A DNA stretch of 38,569 nucleotides from Alphaproteobacteria bacterium 43-37 (lineage in GTDB: Bacteria > Pseudomonadota > Alphaproteobacteria > 43-37): assembly GCA_001897475.1 (NCBI GenBank), contig MKSY01000029.1:1-38569 (forward strand), in the 5' to 3' direction. Position numbers and translations under genes: made by a program. Of the stretch, positions 18,461-26,142 are shown piece by piece (the first letter of the stretch is position 1; every line of letters starts with the position of its first letter). The notes under the pieces are model-generated. The model had not been told where the DNA came from and made no database searches. It saw only the letters and a program-made list of their open reading frames with translations.

Positions 18461-19441
18461 ATGGACTTTGATAAACTTAGGACATTCTATTATGTTGTCC
18501 GCGAAGGGAGCGTGCAAGCTGCCGAACGCACCCTACATATTTCGGCCTCTTCAATCAGCAGACAAATTCATGCCGTTGAAACCCAAGTTGGCCTATTGCT
18601 ATTTGAAAGAACACGCAAAGGTTTGAGAGTCAACGCATCTGGCCAGGCTTTGTATGAAGCTGTCAGCGCCATGATGGACAAAATGGCCACGGCCAAAAAC
18701 ATGCTGCTTAACTTCAAAAAGAAACCCTCTGGGCCAATTGCTTGCATTAGCAATCGGTCCATCGGTGAAGGCCTGCTAATGCCTGGCCTGCTTACTCGCC
18801 TGCCTCAGCACCCCGAGCTTGAGCTTAGCTGCCTTTGGGATGATATGGCAGTTTATCGCTTTGAGAGCGACATTGAAGCACCTGCACTTTATGTCTCGGG
18901 CCTTAACCAAAATGCTGACTGCACAATGCTCCAAGAGAAAATCTCCACATATACCTTGAAGGCTATGGCGAGCCAACACTATCTTGAGAGGCAAGGCTCT
19001 CCACTCGCGGCTAAAGACTTAAGCGCACATCAGTTGATTTCATATAATCAGCATGCTTGCGCCTACTTGCCAGAACGTTTAGAGGTCAACAAATTGTTAA
19101 CATGGGGAACATCCAGCCCCCGCAATCCATTCTTAAAGGTGAGCAGCCAGCAGGCCGCCGTTACGGCTGTCAAAAGTGGCATCGGAATATGCTTGCTTCC
19201 TGAATATCTCATTGACGATGACATGGTAGAGGTTTTGGAAGACGAACCCTTTGTCCCATGGCGCAAATATTACGACATTTTTGCATTTTACAAAGAGGAA
19301 TACCGCGGCTTTGAGCGCATCCATGTCATCAAGCAATTGATCCGAACGATTTTTCACGAACGCCACCAGCAAAAGCGGCTGCTTGTGATTCGCAATTTCG
19401 AGCGACAGCCGCTCATATCAGGGCAAGTAAAGAACATGTAA
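18461..19441 (+). CDS. LysR-type transcriptional regulator
   Basis: 326 residues. The N-terminal winged helix-turn-helix (about residues 1-60: FDKLRTFYYVVREGSVQAAE, then HISASSISRQIHAVETQVG and LFERTRKGLRVNASG) is followed by a LysR substrate-binding domain with a typical KSGIGICLLPEYLIDDDMV segment near the end. ATG 18461 is chosen over 18431 because LysR proteins begin just before this helix, a GAAGG lies upstream, and the operator pair then sits at a workable distance. The most likely targets are its own gene and the glycine-rich operon at 17458, which share the paired sites. The effector is unknown. Confidence 0.88.
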   Translation: MDFDKLRTFYYVVREGSVQAAERTLHISASSISRQIHAVETQVGLLLFERTRKGLRVNASGQALYEAVSAMMDKMATAKNMLLNFKKKPSGPIACISNRSIGEGLLMPGLLTRLPQHPELELSCLWDDMAVYRFESDIEAPALYVSGLNQNADCTMLQEKISTYTLKAMASQHYLERQGSPLAAKDLSAHQLISYNQHACAYLPERLEVNKLLTWGTSSPRNPFLKVSSQQAAVTAVKSGIGICLLPEYLIDDDMVEVLEDEPFVPWRKYYDIFAFYKEEYRGFERIHVIKQLIRTIFHERHQQKRLLVIRNFERQPLISGQVKNM

Positions 19442-19730
19442 CAATTGTATTTATAGGAATAGGGAGAATTCACTCATAATGACGAAAAAATGGCTAATAT
19501 AAGATTTTTCGGCCTTAGAGACTTTTAAATGACACCAACGGCAGTAATTCAGAATTTAACAAGCAAAGAGCTGGAGCTCGCGGCTCTTTCGCATCTTTGA
19601 GTGACAAGGAGGTGTGCAAACAGAATTGGAGACTGTGTCCGTTATTTGATAACTATTACTTTAAATCAACGCAGCCACGCCTTATATTATTTTGTGGTAT
19701 ATACATAAATTTAGCCTTGGATAATCGACC

Positions 19731-20660
19731 ATGAGCCGATTCCTTTCTGGAAAATTGCAAAAACAGTGCGACTTGTTTCGCATTTTCATGGCCTGCGTAA
19801 AGCACAGGAGCGTCACGCGCGCCGCTGAAGCCTTGGACATGGCTCAAAGCAATGTGAGCCGCAAACTGACAGAGCTGGAAGATCTTTCCAACACCCGCCT
19901 TTTCAAGCGTCAACAGCGCGGGCTTGATCTGACTTATGAAGGTGAGATTTTTTACAATAGCCTACATGACATTTTCGGCAAACTCGCCCTGCTGGAAGAC
20001 ACTCTCGACAAAACCAAAGACTTTGATCATGACGCCAAACCTATTCGTATTGCGACATCTTTGACTCTTTCAGAGATCATGTTTCCAGGTTTATTGAGAG
20101 AATTTGACAAAGAAGGGCTCTATAAATTTGAGTTTTATGTATGCGGCAAGTTGCCTTCTTTACTTTTAGATGACATTGACATCGTCATCTGGCCCTTTAA
20201 TGAAGACAACCTTCAAGAAGTAAAGGGAAGTGAGCTAAAAAAAATCAAAGCATTAAGCTCTTGCTTGTATGCAAGCCAAGAATATTTAAACATGAACGGG
20301 ACACCAAAAACCCTTAAAGACCTGGAAAACCATACGCTTATCGATTTTAAAGACTTCCCAAATATTGGGATAAACCCTAATTGGCACATTAATCTTTTAA
20401 AAACACATGGCATCTCATATAAAAGAAGATTTTCAGTAAATAATACTGCACTTAGCTTGAAGCTAGCCGAACAAGGTCATGGCATCATTACATATTCACC
20501 TGAAATGATGCGGCTTATCAAAAATCCACTTGTTAACATCTTACCCGAAATTAGAAACAAACCAATTGATGTTTACTTTATCACTTCAAACGAGTTTAAG
20601 CAGCACAAAACAAAGACACTTATTGATGTTTACAACATAATAGTTAAATTGTTTACCTAA
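19731..20660 (+). CDS. LysR-type transcriptional regulator (second)
   Basis: 309 residues. The HTH domain (DLFRIFMACVKHRSVTRAAE, then ALDMAQSNVSRKLTELEDL and LFKRQQRGLDLTYEGE) is followed by a divergent effector domain with KLAEQGHGIITYSPEMM. It is a distant paralogue of the regulator at 18461. No copy of the 21-bp paired sites was found before it. The 289-bp gap upstream holds a 24-codon open stretch (19529-19600) that I do not call a gene. The C-terminal half is AT-richer than the HTH half. Confidence 0.87.
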   Translation: MSRFLSGKLQKQCDLFRIFMACVKHRSVTRAAEALDMAQSNVSRKLTELEDLSNTRLFKRQQRGLDLTYEGEIFYNSLHDIFGKLALLEDTLDKTKDFDHDAKPIRIATSLTLSEIMFPGLLREFDKEGLYKFEFYVCGKLPSLLLDDIDIVIWPFNEDNLQEVKGSELKKIKALSSCLYASQEYLNMNGTPKTLKDLENHTLIDFKDFPNIGINPNWHINLLKTHGISYKRRFSVNNTALSLKLAEQGHGIITYSPEMMRLIKNPLVNILPEIRNKPIDVYFITSNEFKQHKTKTLIDVYNIIVKLFT

Positions 20661-20900
20661 ATTCGAAATCATTAATTAGGATTTTTCATTATATAACTCT
20701 TTAAGTTACAAAACAAAACTACAAGTACTTTTTCATCTATTTCTTATTAAATATATAGCCTCCGAACACCCGTAACAAGCCTACATTTACAGCCGCCCTT
20801 CCTTATACTCACCATTCCGTATCTGCATAGCCCATTGCTTCTATAAGAATTCTTATCTTGGGATAGCTCTATATCAATTTTAGACCAATACTAGGAGAGT

Positions 20901-20930
20901 TTGACCTTCTTATGGTACTCAGAATCATAA
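20901..20930 (+). promoter_or_regulatory. Candidate promoter of the small RNA
   Basis: TTGACC (20901-20906) and TCATAA (20925-20930) are spaced by 18 bases; the predicted transcription start falls at about 20935-20937, where the first RNA stem begins. The -10 match is only fair. Confidence 0.35.
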
Positions 20931-20934
20931 GTTC

Positions 20935-21021
20935 CCCATCTGTTTACCACAGGCCTCCACAAAGGAGGAAAACACGATGGGCTTGGGAAAGAGGCACTCT
21001 CACATTAGAGCGCCTCTTTTT
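20935..21021 (+). ncRNA. Candidate small RNA of unknown family (two hairpins)
   Basis: The first hairpin pairs CCCATC (20935-20940) with GATGGG (20976-20981) and TGTTT (20941-20945) with AAACA (20970-20974). It is capped, across an internal loop, by CCTCC (20954-20958) with GGAGG (20964-20968) around an ACAAA loop that leaves the anti-Shine-Dalgarno-like CCTCC paired. A 6-nt linker leads to a strong Rho-independent terminator. Part of the 5' side (CTGTTTACCA) recalls E. coli 4.5S RNA, but the conserved SRP core (GGAAGGAAGCAG) is missing. A tiny frame from ATG 20977 (19 codons, after AAAGGAGG) overlaps it and could make this a leader instead. Confidence 0.5.
20988..21021 (+). terminator. Rho-independent terminator
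   Basis: AAAGAGGC (20988-20995) pairs with GCCTCTTT (21012-21019), extended by CTCT (20997-21000) with AGAG (21007-21010) around a CACATT loop. It runs directly into a T tract. The reverse strand lacks an equally good T tract, so it acts on the plus strand. Confidence 0.8.
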
Positions 21022-21261
21022 ATTGGGTTTTTTTAGACTAGATACCTAACGCCCCACTAGCAAACATCACTATTTTCAACCTCAACCCCACATTTTTGCC
21101 ATTGTGACTCCCCATGCATCATCCTGCCACCCCTGATGAAAATCAGGTATGAGACATAGACAAGAGACAAAAACGGCAAAAAAGCCACTCACCACCCCTT
21201 TAAACCGAAAAACCATGCCTTACCTGAAAAATGTAAAACCCCCATTTACAGGAAAAAAGCC

Positions 21262-21981
21262 ATGAGAACTCTATTTCAAATTGCCCTAACCATCGGGATC
21301 ACCACATCGGCACTTTGTCAGGCTTACGCACAAGATGACATGGCTAGCGAGATAGCAAGCCCCCAAGCTAAACACCAAGCTTACATCATGGTCGTCGGCC
21401 CCCATTTGGGGACAGATAACTCAGAAACAGTTGTCCGGCAGTCTAATGAATTAGCTCGCACACTTCGGAAAAATGATACTGGAGCCGAAATCATCGTTCA
21501 TGATAATTTTTCCCTTCCCAACCTCCAGGACGAAGTCTCTCGACTTCAAAAGCTTCATGGAGAAAACCTGCACCTGACCTGCATCATTAATGCTCACGGC
21601 TATGATATACATGGCCAGTACAGAACGCTGACTCACGATGGTTTGGTCACGGATACTGATCTTAAAAGCGTTTTAGCTGGGTGCGACACATCACTAGCTT
21701 TGCTCACCTGTCACTCAGGGGCTTTTATTGATGATTCAGATAAACTCGAGGTATTCGGTGGATCAGCTAACACCACACTTTTATATGAACGCCACTTTAA
21801 GAATTGGCTAACCCAAGCCGTGGCCACGTGTTCATTGATTTCAGCCGAAGATTTTTCACGAACATGGGAAGCAGCCCTTAAAAAAGAAACACGATTCCCA
21901 CAAGAACAATATCCATTTTGGCGCTCAACCATGGAAGGAAGCCACGTATTTGGAACCAAAATCAAAACAAAAGCAGGCTAA
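21262..21981 (+). CDS. Secreted caspase-like (clan CD) cysteine peptidase candidate
   Basis: 239 residues. The signal peptide (MRTLFQIALTIGITTSALCQ, cleavage near AYA-QDD) predicts export. The mature part has an alpha/beta pattern with a hydrophobic strand ending in His112-Gly113 (CIINAHGYD) and, 38 residues later, a second hydrophobic strand ending in Cys150-His-Ser-Gly (LALLTCHSGA). The HG plus CxSG arrangement is the catalytic dyad layout of caspases, metacaspases and legumain-type peptidases. I do not see a specific family, and the roughly 90 residues after the Cys are unassigned. AGGA precedes the ATG. The stop lies within a bidirectional terminator. Confidence 0.6.
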   Translation: MRTLFQIALTIGITTSALCQAYAQDDMASEIASPQAKHQAYIMVVGPHLGTDNSETVVRQSNELARTLRKNDTGAEIIVHDNFSLPNLQDEVSRLQKLHGENLHLTCIINAHGYDIHGQYRTLTHDGLVTDTDLKSVLAGCDTSLALLTCHSGAFIDDSDKLEVFGGSANTTLLYERHFKNWLTQAVATCSLISAEDFSRTWEAALKKETRFPQEQYPFWRSTMEGSHVFGTKIKTKAG

Positions 21982-21995
21982 AATTAGCCTGCTTT
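21970..21995. terminator. Bidirectional Rho-independent terminator
   Basis: A 12-bp perfect inverted repeat, AAAGCAGGCTAA (21970-21981) with TTAGCCTGCTTT (21984-21995), overlaps the stop codon of the caspase-like gene. T-rich tracts lie on both sides (TTTCAT to the right, TTTTGTTTTG on the reverse strand). It separates the convergent genes ending at 21981 and 22020. Confidence 0.8.
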
Positions 21996-22019
21996 CATAA
22001 AAGCGCTCACAATCAAAAG

Positions 22020-23354
22020 CTATGCTGCTTTGGGTTTGAGAGACTTCCAGCACATCCAAACATAAATGGGAAGTGTCATGAAAATAAAGAGGACCCCCAT
22101 AAAGCCAATCTGCGCACCTGTTCCTGCCATTGCCCAAATGCAGTAGCTAAACGCGAAAATCCCGATCACGGTTGGCCGGACAAAATCACCTTTAGCAACA
22201 TTATCACGGTCAGCCACCATCACAACGATTTCCGCTACGCTTGAATATGCATAAACAAACAATCCTAAGAAAGCAGCAATAAGGCAAACTTGGTTAAATT
22301 GTTCGGCAACGACTGGTGACGCTGTCATATAAACAAGCCCGCATGATCCAAGAGCACAAGTGATTAATCCAACCCATGGCGCACCCTTGTTGTTTTCACG
22401 CGCAAAAATCTTTGGAAACAAGCCATCTTGAGCAGCAGCTAAAGGCATTTTTCCTTGCAGAAGCAAGTACCCGTTCAAAGCGCCCAAGCAAGAAACAATG
22501 GCGCAAATGGTAATGAAAAGGCCAGCCGCACCACCCCACTCAGCACCAACAATCTTTTCCGCCGCCAAACTAAATGGCGCCTTGGATTGAGCCAGCATGT
22601 CTAACGGAACCACACCCAAAACAGCTGTTGCACTGGCAAGATAAAGAATAATCACACCAGATGTACCAAAAATTGTCGCCCTTGGAATGGTTTTACCTGG
22701 GTTTTCAACGTCATCGGACGGAATAGTTGCGGATTCCATTCCCATGAAAGAAAAGAATGTTACAGCCGCCGCAGCCATCAATGCCTCCATGTTGCCCAAA
22801 TTGCTTACATTAAACGGAGTAAAATGATCTAAGTTAATATAGAAAATCCCCACAAATGCCATAAACACTAATGGTATAATCTTAACTGCCGAGGTAACAA
22901 TTTGAAACACGCCCACTGGCTTAACCCCCAAGAGATTAACACCTGTAAGAGCAATAATCATCACCATCGCAGCATAGCTTCTAGCCAAAGGATCACCTAA
23001 AAATTCAGGCATTAAAGAAGATAAATAGCTAGAACAGGCAATGGAAATAGCTGCAAGGCTCACAATTCCACGCACCCAATAGGATGAGGCCACTTGAAAC
23101 CCTATCAAATCACCAAAAGCACGACGGCTATATGCATACGGGCCGCCAATTTTCGGAAATTTTCTTGATAGCCGCGAAAAACACATAGCCAAAAACAAGG
23201 CGCCTAAACCGCTCATTGTCCATCCCATAATACCGATGCCACCATAGGCGGCCATAGATGCTGGAAGCATGAAGATACCTGAGCCTACAACTGTCCCTAT
23301 CACAAGTGATGTTGCGGACCAAAATCCTAATTTCGGCTTTTGAGAATTTGACAT
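22020..23354 (-). CDS. APC-family amino acid permease/antiporter (copy 1)
   Basis: 444 residues with about 12 predicted membrane helices. The helix-1 signature SLVIGTVVGSGIFMLPASMA and the helix-6 ATVTFFSFMGMESATIPSDD-like region place it among amino acid/polyamine antiporters of the AdiC/CadB/PotE type. The substrate is not readable. ATG 23354 is used instead of an upstream TTG because AAGGA is spaced correctly before it. It lies 27 bp after a paralogous gene with the same motifs (IGSGIFMLPAS, FIGIESATIPANDVE). The pair looks like a tandem duplication, fitting an organism that imports host amino acids. Confidence 0.9.
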   Translation of the reverse strand: MSNSQKPKLGFWSATSLVIGTVVGSGIFMLPASMAAYGGIGIMGWTMSGLGALFLAMCFSRLSRKFPKIGGPYAYSRRAFGDLIGFQVASSYWVRGIVSLAAISIACSSYLSSLMPEFLGDPLARSYAAMVMIIALTGVNLLGVKPVGVFQIVTSAVKIIPLVFMAFVGIFYINLDHFTPFNVSNLGNMEALMAAAAVTFFSFMGMESATIPSDDVENPGKTIPRATIFGTSGVIILYLASATAVLGVVPLDMLAQSKAPFSLAAEKIVGAEWGGAAGLFITICAIVSCLGALNGYLLLQGKMPLAAAQDGLFPKIFARENNKGAPWVGLITCALGSCGLVYMTASPVVAEQFNQVCLIAAFLGLFVYAYSSVAEIVVMVADRDNVAKGDFVRPTVIGIFAFSYCIWAMAGTGAQIGFMGVLFIFMTLPIYVWMCWKSLKPKAA

Positions 23355-23381
23355 ATATTTTTCCTTATTCAAAATAACGAC

Positions 23382-24698
23382 TTAGTGTTCCCTACTTCTT
23401 CTAATCAACGTGTAGATTGGAATCGAGGCAAGCAAAAACAGCATTCCAAATAAAACCACCGTTTCACCGGAACCTGCCATCGCCCATAGCGCATAACAAA
23501 ATGCAATAAGGGCAATTACTATGCTGGTCTTCTGCTGGAATGGTGAAACTTTTATCTCCCCTTTCGCAATCAGAAGAACCTCAGCAACACTTGAATATAA
23601 ATAGGGCACCAAAATTGTAAAGACCGAAATGATTGCAATTGTATTAAACTGCTCCACCAATGTTGGACTCATCGTAGCAAACAAAAACAATGTTATAAAA
23701 ATGCTAGATGAAATCAGGCCAAATAAAGGAACACCTTTTGCATTGGCAGACCCAAATACTTTTGGAAACAAATTGTCTTTAGCAGCAGCATAGGGAACTT
23801 GCGCTTGCAAAAGGATCCACCCATTCGTCGCCCCTAGACATGATACCAATGCACTTACAATAATAAAATATTTTACCCAAGGCCCAAATGTGGCTGGGAC
23901 CATTCTTTGTACAGCATCAACAAAAGGCGCCTTCGACGATGACAAAACATCAGGCGGCACGATCCCCATAACCGCTGCGGTTACCAGAACATAAAACACA
24001 GCACACACCACAGTCCCTATGATGGTAGCCCGAGGGATATTTACATGAGGTTTTTCCACGTCATTAGCAGGAATAGTAGCTGACTCAATCCCAATAAAAG
24101 CAAAAAGAGTCAAAGCTCCTGCTTGCGCTAAAGCAGAAAAAGGGGTTACCCTCTGAGGTTCCAACATCAGAAAGTTTTCAGTAGAAACAAAAAACCACCC
24201 CCCAATCCCAATAAGAATAATGGGTATCAACTTCAAAAGAGTCATCAAGATTTGTAACGCTCCAGCTGTATGCGCACCCCTAGCGTTAATGAGGGTAAAA
24301 AACCAAATAATGCCAACTGCTGTCATAGTCCCTGTTAAGGGATCACTCAACGGCGGGATAATCACGGCAGCATAGCTCACAGCTGTTATAACCAATGCGG
24401 CAGTACTAACCCAAACAGCAATCCAATATCCCCAGGCCACCTGAAAACCCACAAAATCCCCATACGCATATCGGCTAAACGCGTACGGCCCCCCAACCTT
24501 TGGGAATTTATGGCAAAGCCTTCCAAAAACCAGGGCCAACGCAATGGCACCTATACCTGTCAGCACCCAACTACTAATCCCATATATTCCAAATTGCACT
24601 AACGATGCAGGTAGCATAAAAATGCCTGACCCAATAACATTTCCAACCACCAAGGCAATTGCCATCCAAAGGCCCATTTTTTTTTGCTTCGAAACCAA
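23382..24698 (-). CDS. APC-family amino acid permease/antiporter (copy 2)
   Basis: 438 residues, about 12 membrane helices, with IALVVGNVIGSGIFMLPASL in helix 1 and FAFIGIESATIPANDVEKPH in helix 6. It is the first gene of the two-carrier operon. The TTG start at 24698 is chosen because AGGAG lies nine bases upstream; an ATG at 24677 has no ribosome-binding site and would begin inside the first cytoplasmic segment. The products differ along their whole length, so substrates may have diverged. It is divergent from the BI-1 gene, with 183 bp between. Confidence 0.9.
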   Translation of the reverse strand: MVSKQKKMGLWMAIALVVGNVIGSGIFMLPASLVQFGIYGISSWVLTGIGAIALALVFGRLCHKFPKVGGPYAFSRYAYGDFVGFQVAWGYWIAVWVSTAALVITAVSYAAVIIPPLSDPLTGTMTAVGIIWFFTLINARGAHTAGALQILMTLLKLIPIILIGIGGWFFVSTENFLMLEPQRVTPFSALAQAGALTLFAFIGIESATIPANDVEKPHVNIPRATIIGTVVCAVFYVLVTAAVMGIVPPDVLSSSKAPFVDAVQRMVPATFGPWVKYFIIVSALVSCLGATNGWILLQAQVPYAAAKDNLFPKVFGSANAKGVPLFGLISSSIFITLFLFATMSPTLVEQFNTIAIISVFTILVPYLYSSVAEVLLIAKGEIKVSPFQQKTSIVIALIAFCYALWAMAGSGETVVLFGMLFLLASIPIYTLIRRSREH

Positions 24699-24822
24699 AA
24701 GTTTGTTCTCCTAATGCCACACATTGCAATCTATATAAGATGCATTAAGTCTTTATGTCAAAACCTTAAGCCCATTTTTAATGCGAACTGCTTGCAACCA
24801 AATTAGGAAGCATGGCTTATTG

Positions 24823-24859
24823 TTGCCAGAAATTAACAGATATGCTATAAGAAAGCATA
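24823..24859 (+). promoter_or_regulatory. Sigma-70 promoter of the BI-1 gene with a dyad over the -10 box
   Basis: TTGCCA (24823-24828) and TATAAG (24846-24851) at 17-base spacing each match the consensus at five of six positions. The -10 box is overlapped by an inverted repeat, TATGCT (24841-24846) and AGCATA (24854-24859), with a 7-base spacer, a suitable place for a repressor. Confidence 0.6.
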
Positions 24860-24881
24860 GTTTTAGCAAGAGGTACAATTC

Positions 24882-25595
24882 ATGAGTCTTCAAAAATCGT
24901 CCGTTAGACAAAAAGCTGTTGGTTATTCAACCGACATTGATCTCGGCTTACGAAAATTTATGCTGCAAGTGTATAACTACATGACACTCGCTCTCATCCT
25001 AACTGGGGTTGTGGCATTTGGCGTTTCAACCAGCCAAACGCTCGTTAGCGCTCTTTATGCTTCCCCATTAAAGTGGGTCGTCATGTTGGCACCCTTGGGC
25101 ATCGTGTTTTTCCTAAGCTTCCGAATTCATGCTTTGTCTTTAACAGCAGCGCAAACGACATTCTGGATATATGCCGGGGCGGTTGGCCTTTCATTGGGCT
25201 ATATCTTCTTAATTTATACAGGAGCTAGCGTTGCTCGTGTTTTCTTCATCACAGCGGCCACATTCGGCGCAACCAGCCTTTATGGCTACACCACCCAAAG
25301 GGATCTTTCCAGCTTTGGTTCGTTCCTATTTATGGGTCTCATTGGCATTATTATTGCCTCGCTAGTGAACTTATTTTTAAAAAGCAATGCACTGACTTTT
25401 GCCATCAGCATTATCGGTGTTTTGGTCTTCGTTGGGTTGACTGCCTATGACACACAAAACATTCGCCAGGCTTATATGGAGCATGACGATCAAGAAACAT
25501 CCGGCAAAAAGGCCATCTTTGGCGCTCTCCAATTGTATCTTGATTTCATTAATCTATTCGTTATGCTGCTCCGCCTCTTGGGCGATAGGCGCTAA
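24882..25595 (+). CDS. Bax inhibitor-1 / YccA family membrane protein
   Basis: 237 residues with seven predicted membrane helices. The family pattern is clear: a soluble N-terminus (DIDLGLRKFMLQVYNYMTLA), six closely spaced helices, then VFVGLTAYDTQNIRQAY with the conserved Asp and a final LYLDFINLFVMLLRLLGDR. Bacterial members (YccA, YetJ) act as a proton-sensitive Ca2+ channel or modulate FtsH; the role here is inferred. AGAGG precedes the ATG, a good promoter lies upstream and a terminator follows 6 bp after the stop, so it appears to be a single-gene unit. Confidence 0.93.
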   Translation: MSLQKSSVRQKAVGYSTDIDLGLRKFMLQVYNYMTLALILTGVVAFGVSTSQTLVSALYASPLKWVVMLAPLGIVFFLSFRIHALSLTAAQTTFWIYAGAVGLSLGYIFLIYTGASVARVFFITAATFGATSLYGYTTQRDLSSFGSFLFMGLIGIIIASLVNLFLKSNALTFAISIIGVLVFVGLTAYDTQNIRQAYMEHDDQETSGKKAIFGALQLYLDFINLFVMLLRLLGDRR

Positions 25596-25600
25596 GTGTG

Positions 25601-25629
25601 AAGGGCTTCTCATAGAGGAAGCCCTTTTT
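25601..25629 (+). terminator. Rho-independent terminator after the BI-1 gene
   Basis: AAGGGCTTC (25601-25609) and GAAGCCCTT (25618-25626) form a 9-bp stem with an 8-base loop, followed by T residues. Confidence 0.75.
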
Positions 25630-25635
25630 ACGACT

Positions 25636-26142
25636 ATGCGTAATGCCACTCACCTATTTGTATCAAAAAGACAGCTGCACATTGGCAACTTTACCTTTGA
25701 TGTAGACATTGGAAAAAATGGTTTGGCTCTTAACAAGCAGGAAGGCGATTATAAGACCCCTGTGGGCACATTTCCTTTAAGACGTGTCTTTTACAACCTG
25801 GAGCGCGTTCAACTCCCCTCAATACAGCTAGCAACACACGCTATCACACGCGATGATGGTTGGTGCGACGACCCTGCCTCTCCTGATTACAATCGCCTTA
25901 TTAAACTCCCTTACTCATTTAGCCACGAAATCCTTTTTCGAACGAATGATGTCTATGACGTTTTCATCGAGGTTGGGTATAACGATGACCCCATTATACC
26001 AGGAAAAGGCAGTGCAATTTTTATCCATAGTAAAAGCCCATCTGGCTATACCGCAGGGTGCATTGCGCTTGACAAAAAAGATTTATCGCTCATCTTACCT
26101 TTATTATCAAAGGATTCTGAGATAACAATTGATGAAGAGTAA
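25636..26142 (+). CDS. L,D-transpeptidase (YkuD domain)
   Basis: 168 residues. The YkuD catalytic region contains the HSKSPSGYTAGCIAL motif with His131 and catalytic Cys142, preceded by DYKTPVGTFPLRRVF. Enzymes of this fold make 3-3 peptidoglycan cross-links or anchor proteins to the wall. The frame is open upstream into the BI-1 gene, but that part is a shadow, and the first suitable start is ATG 25636 just after the terminator hairpin. No signal peptide is visible, unusual for a periplasmic enzyme. The ribosome-binding site is weak (GAGGAAG is too distant and lies within the hairpin). The 3' end overlaps the glycosyltransferase gene. Confidence 0.8.
   Translation: MRNATHLFVSKRQLHIGNFTFDVDIGKNGLALNKQEGDYKTPVGTFPLRRVFYNLERVQLPSIQLATHAITRDDGWCDDPASPDYNRLIKLPYSFSHEILFRTNDVYDVFIEVGYNDDPIIPGKGSAIFIHSKSPSGYTAGCIALDKKDLSLILPLLSKDSEITIDEE

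Larger units (their letters stand above)
20661..21261 (+). other. 600-bp non-coding stretch with RNA and DNA structures
   Basis: No protein gene is apparent here. It contains a 14-bp perfect palindrome ATAAGAATTCTTAT (20843-20856), the candidate small RNA at 20935-21021, a CCTGAT-GAAA-ATCAGG hairpin (21132-21147), and a TGTAAA/TTTACA hairpin (21232-21250) ending at the ribosome-binding site of the caspase-like gene, which could hinder its translation. A possible weak terminator for the upstream LysR gene lies at 20656-20688 (CCTAA/TTAGG then TTTTT). Confidence 0.6.

Noticed and set aside
19529..19600. 24-codon reading frame between the two LysR genes
   Set aside because: It is too short, has only a weak ribosome-binding site, and continues in another frame for a stretch that looks random; there is not enough to call a gene or relic.
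20935..20981. SRP 4.5S RNA gene
   Set aside because: The 5' side resembles 4.5S RNA (CTGTTTACCA), but the invariant GGAA tetraloop and the AGCAG loop are missing.
20977..21036. 19-codon leader peptide after AAAGGAGG
   Set aside because: The spacing is acceptable, but the frame is wholly inside the two-hairpin structure and runs through the terminator; I favour a non-coding RNA and only note the possibility.
25447..25635. Upstream extension of the L,D-transpeptidase into the BI-1 gene
   Set aside because: This is the shifted frame of the well-conserved BI-1 coding sequence and crosses its terminator hairpin.
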